From NCBI GenBank assembly GCA_036505615.1, contig DASXTB010000061.1:1-7161 (forward strand): a DNA stretch of 7,161 nt, read 5' to 3'. The DNA is from DASXTB01 sp036505615. GTDB lineage: Bacteria; Acidobacteriota; UBA6911; JACQSX01. This document shows positions 5,654 through 7,161 of this stretch, in pieces. The position numbers were made by a program, and so were the translations under genes. The notes under the pieces are model-generated. The model saw only the letters and a program-made list of their open reading frames with translations. It was not told where the DNA came from and ran no database searches. The stretch's first letter is position 1, and the number at the start of each line of letters is the position of its first letter.

Positions 5654-7161
5654 CTACTTGTGGTCTCCGAAAATCGTGCTGTCCGACCAAATGACGCTGT
5701 CCGACCAGATCACGCTGTCGGACCAGATGACGCTGTCGGACCAAATGACACTGTCGGTCCAGAGAATGCTGTCGGTCCAGAGAATGCTGTCTGTCCAGAG
5801 AATGCTGTCGGACCAGATTATGCCGTCGGACCAGAGAATGCTGTCGGACCAAATAACGCCCGTGGGACTGAAGAAATCGCTAGTCCAATCCAAACCATCC
5901 GACCAGATGATGGAATTTGTCCACAATGTGCCGTTGCCCCATGTACTGGACACCGCGGGATTGACCAACTTGCTGTAGAAAAGTTGCTTGCCAGTCGCAA
6001 AAGCTCCACCTGCCCAAACGTCAGTGCCCTGCAAGGACCACTTAGGAGAGACAGGTCCTGCAAGCGTTTTGGCCACGGGGTCCACCTGGCTGGCAAATTG
6101 AACGGCCGTCATGGCGTTCACCATCCCGTTGCCCTGTTCCAGCATGGCTGGTTGCTGAAGCTTCACAGCCGTCAAGTTCAGGATCATTTTTACCATGTTG
6201 GTATCGAGCGCGGGATTCGCCTGCAGCATCAGGGCAACCGTGCCGGTGACAAAAGGGGCCGCCATACTGGAACCGCTCAGCGTCATGTAGTTGCTGTCAA
6301 CCAACAACGACGGATAGTTCACTGAAAGCCAGCTGCCGGAAGCGGCCAAAGAGGTGATCTTATTTCCCGGCGCTGAAATGTCGGGCTTGAACAAGTTGTC
6401 GATATACGTGGGTCCGCGCGAACCATACGTGGTCGCGATGTCATCAGACAGCGTGGCCGTGCCCAGCGTGTTGACGGGATAGACCGTAATGACTGCGGGG
6501 TCGGTGCCAGGGCTGTTGATCGCGCCCCATATCTTCGGATAGGTAGCATCCTTGCCGTTATTGCCGGCAGCCACAACGGTAACAATTCCGGCAGAAACCA
6601 TCTGTTCGACTGCCTGGCAGAGAGGGTCGGTCGTATAACTTTCCAAGGGAGGGTGTCCCAGCGAGATATTGGCGACTCTGATATTGTAGGCGGCCTTGTT
6701 TTGGATCACCCAGGCCATGGCATTGATCAAATCACTGCTGCGACCGCTGCCATCGTCGGCTATTACTTTGACGTCAAGCAGGTTCACTCCCGGCGCCACG
6801 CCGGCGTATTGACCTCCTGACATTGTGCCGTTGCCGCCGATGATGCCAGCGACATGGGTTCCGTGGCCATAACCATCCTGGTTGGCCGACGAAACGACCG
6901 CAACGCCAGAGGTGAAGTCGACAGCGCTAACTATTCTGCCTGCCAAGTCCGGATGCGCAGCGATGCCGGAGTCGATGACGGCCACTGTGACGCCCTGGCC
7001 GGTAAGTCCGGAGGCGTTCGCCTGGTCAGCTCCAATGGCGGCCAGGGAAACGTTTGTCACCGAAGAGGTCAAGGATGCAGTGCTGATCTGATGGGGACGA
7101 ATCACCGCATCAAAGGTGATGTACTTGATCGCCTTGGAGCTCAAAAGGCCTTTGATCTGGA
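5654..7161 (-). CDS. Subtilisin-like (S8) serine protease with C-terminal WSDS hexapeptide repeats, 5'-truncated by window edge
   Basis: The frame is open through the window end, so TTG at 7144 is internal and the N-terminus is missing. Numbering from that codon, the S8 triad is Asp58 (VAVIDSG), His94 (GHGTHVAG) and Ser293 (SGSSMAAP), with oxyanion Asn195 (AAGNNG). All are intact, so an active endopeptidase is expected. Residues 1-20 (KAIKYITFDAVIRP) look like the end of an I9-type inhibitory propeptide, implying secretion and self-processing. After the catalytic domain (about 40-355) comes a linker, then from about 407 to 490 a Trp-rich region in W-S/T-D-S-x-x steps, followed by the short end TIFGDHK. 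The repeat is too regular to be a normal linker and may form a stacked beta structure or a surface anchor. It is the first gene of the apparent operon seen here, 13 nt before the membrane-protein gene. Confidence 0.92.
   Translation of the reverse strand, partial: QIKGLLSSKAIKYITFDAVIRPHQISTASLTSSVTNVSLAAIGADQANASGLTGQGVTVAVIDSGIAAHPDLAGRIVSAVDFTSGVAVVSSANQDGYGHGTHVAGIIGGNGTMSGGQYAGVAPGVNLLDVKVIADDGSGRSSDLINAMAWVIQNKAAYNIRVANISLGHPPLESYTTDPLCQAVEQMVSAGIVTVVAAGNNGKDATYPKIWGAINSPGTDPAVITVYPVNTLGTATLSDDIATTYGSRGPTYIDNLFKPDISAPGNKITSLAASGSWLSVNYPSLLVDSNYMTLSGSSMAAPFVTGTVALMLQANPALDTNMVKMILNLTAVKLQQPAMLEQGNGMVNAMTAVQFASQVDPVAKTLAGPVSPKWSLQGTDVWAGGAFATGKQLFYSKLVNPAVSSTWGNGTLWTNSIIWSDGLDWTSDFFSPTGVIWSDSILWSDGIIWSDSILWTDSILWTDSILWTDSVIWSDSVIWSDSVIWSDSVIWSDSTIFGDHK
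5685..5864 (-). repeat. 18-bp in-frame tandem repeat encoding WSDSxx hexapeptides
   Basis: Ten consecutive 18-bp units fill 5685-5864, the last one degenerate. The typical + strand form is GACCAGATGACGCTGTCG. Three adjacent units (5757-5810) are nearly identical, GTCCAGAGAATGCTGTCG, and switch Ser to Thr (WTDS). That local homogeneity suggests recent unit duplication by slippage or unequal exchange. The period keeps the reading frame, so copy number can change without breaking the protease. Confidence 0.9.

Noticed and set aside
5649..5852. A - strand frame rich in repeated Arg-Gln-His-Leu units
   Set aside because: It is the same tandem array read out of frame; the in-frame reading continues a complete protease.
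5658..6325. Long open frames on the + strand across the protease gene
   Set aside because: They are created by the 18-bp array, whose period is a multiple of three and so keeps several frames open. The S8 catalytic motifs on the - strand settle the coding frame.

Overview
The window most resembles a chromosomal segment of an Acidobacteriota species. The best clues are the C-terminal domain of the secreted copper-enzyme-like protein, which is a domain I associate with acidobacterial extracellular proteins, and the GC-rich palindromic intergenic repeats. No rRNA or other marker gene is present, so the placement is an inference. Both window edges cut genes: an Hsp20 chaperone at the left and a subtilisin-like protease at the right.

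Left part (1-598): the 3' end of a small heat-shock protein gene on the + strand is followed by a gene-free stretch. Inside that stretch lies a precise 3' half of a tRNA-Arg(ACG) gene, from anticodon loop to CCA (471-515), with no matching 5' half in the window. This looks like the distal attachment site of an integrated element. The geometry places the element to the left (Hsp20 side) and older chromosome to the right.

Middle part (599-3452): two secreted-protein genes are read leftwards. The first encodes a protein whose mature N-terminus would be histidine, resembling lytic polysaccharide monooxygenases, followed by an Ig-like domain and an acidobacterial C-terminal domain. The second encodes a TlpA/ResA-type thioredoxin with a WCAPC active site. 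Upstream of them is about 600 bp packed with perfect or near-perfect hairpins, including two inverted copies of a 42-nt repeat and a nested cluster of GAGACGGCC/GGCCGTCTC palindromes.

Right part (3453-7161): four leftward genes with gaps of 13, 29 and 23 nt look like one operon. They encode a subtilisin-like protease with a C-terminal hexapeptide repeat (W-S/T-D-S-x-x), an approximately eight-helix membrane protein, a 29-residue cysteine/histidine-rich mini-protein that is easy to miss, and a cytoplasmic coiled-coil-GAF-HD-GYP protein expected to degrade cyclic di-GMP. The arrangement suggests a surface protease coupled to a membrane sensor and a second-messenger phosphodiesterase. That functional link is inferred from gene order only and is the best candidate here for an undescribed system.
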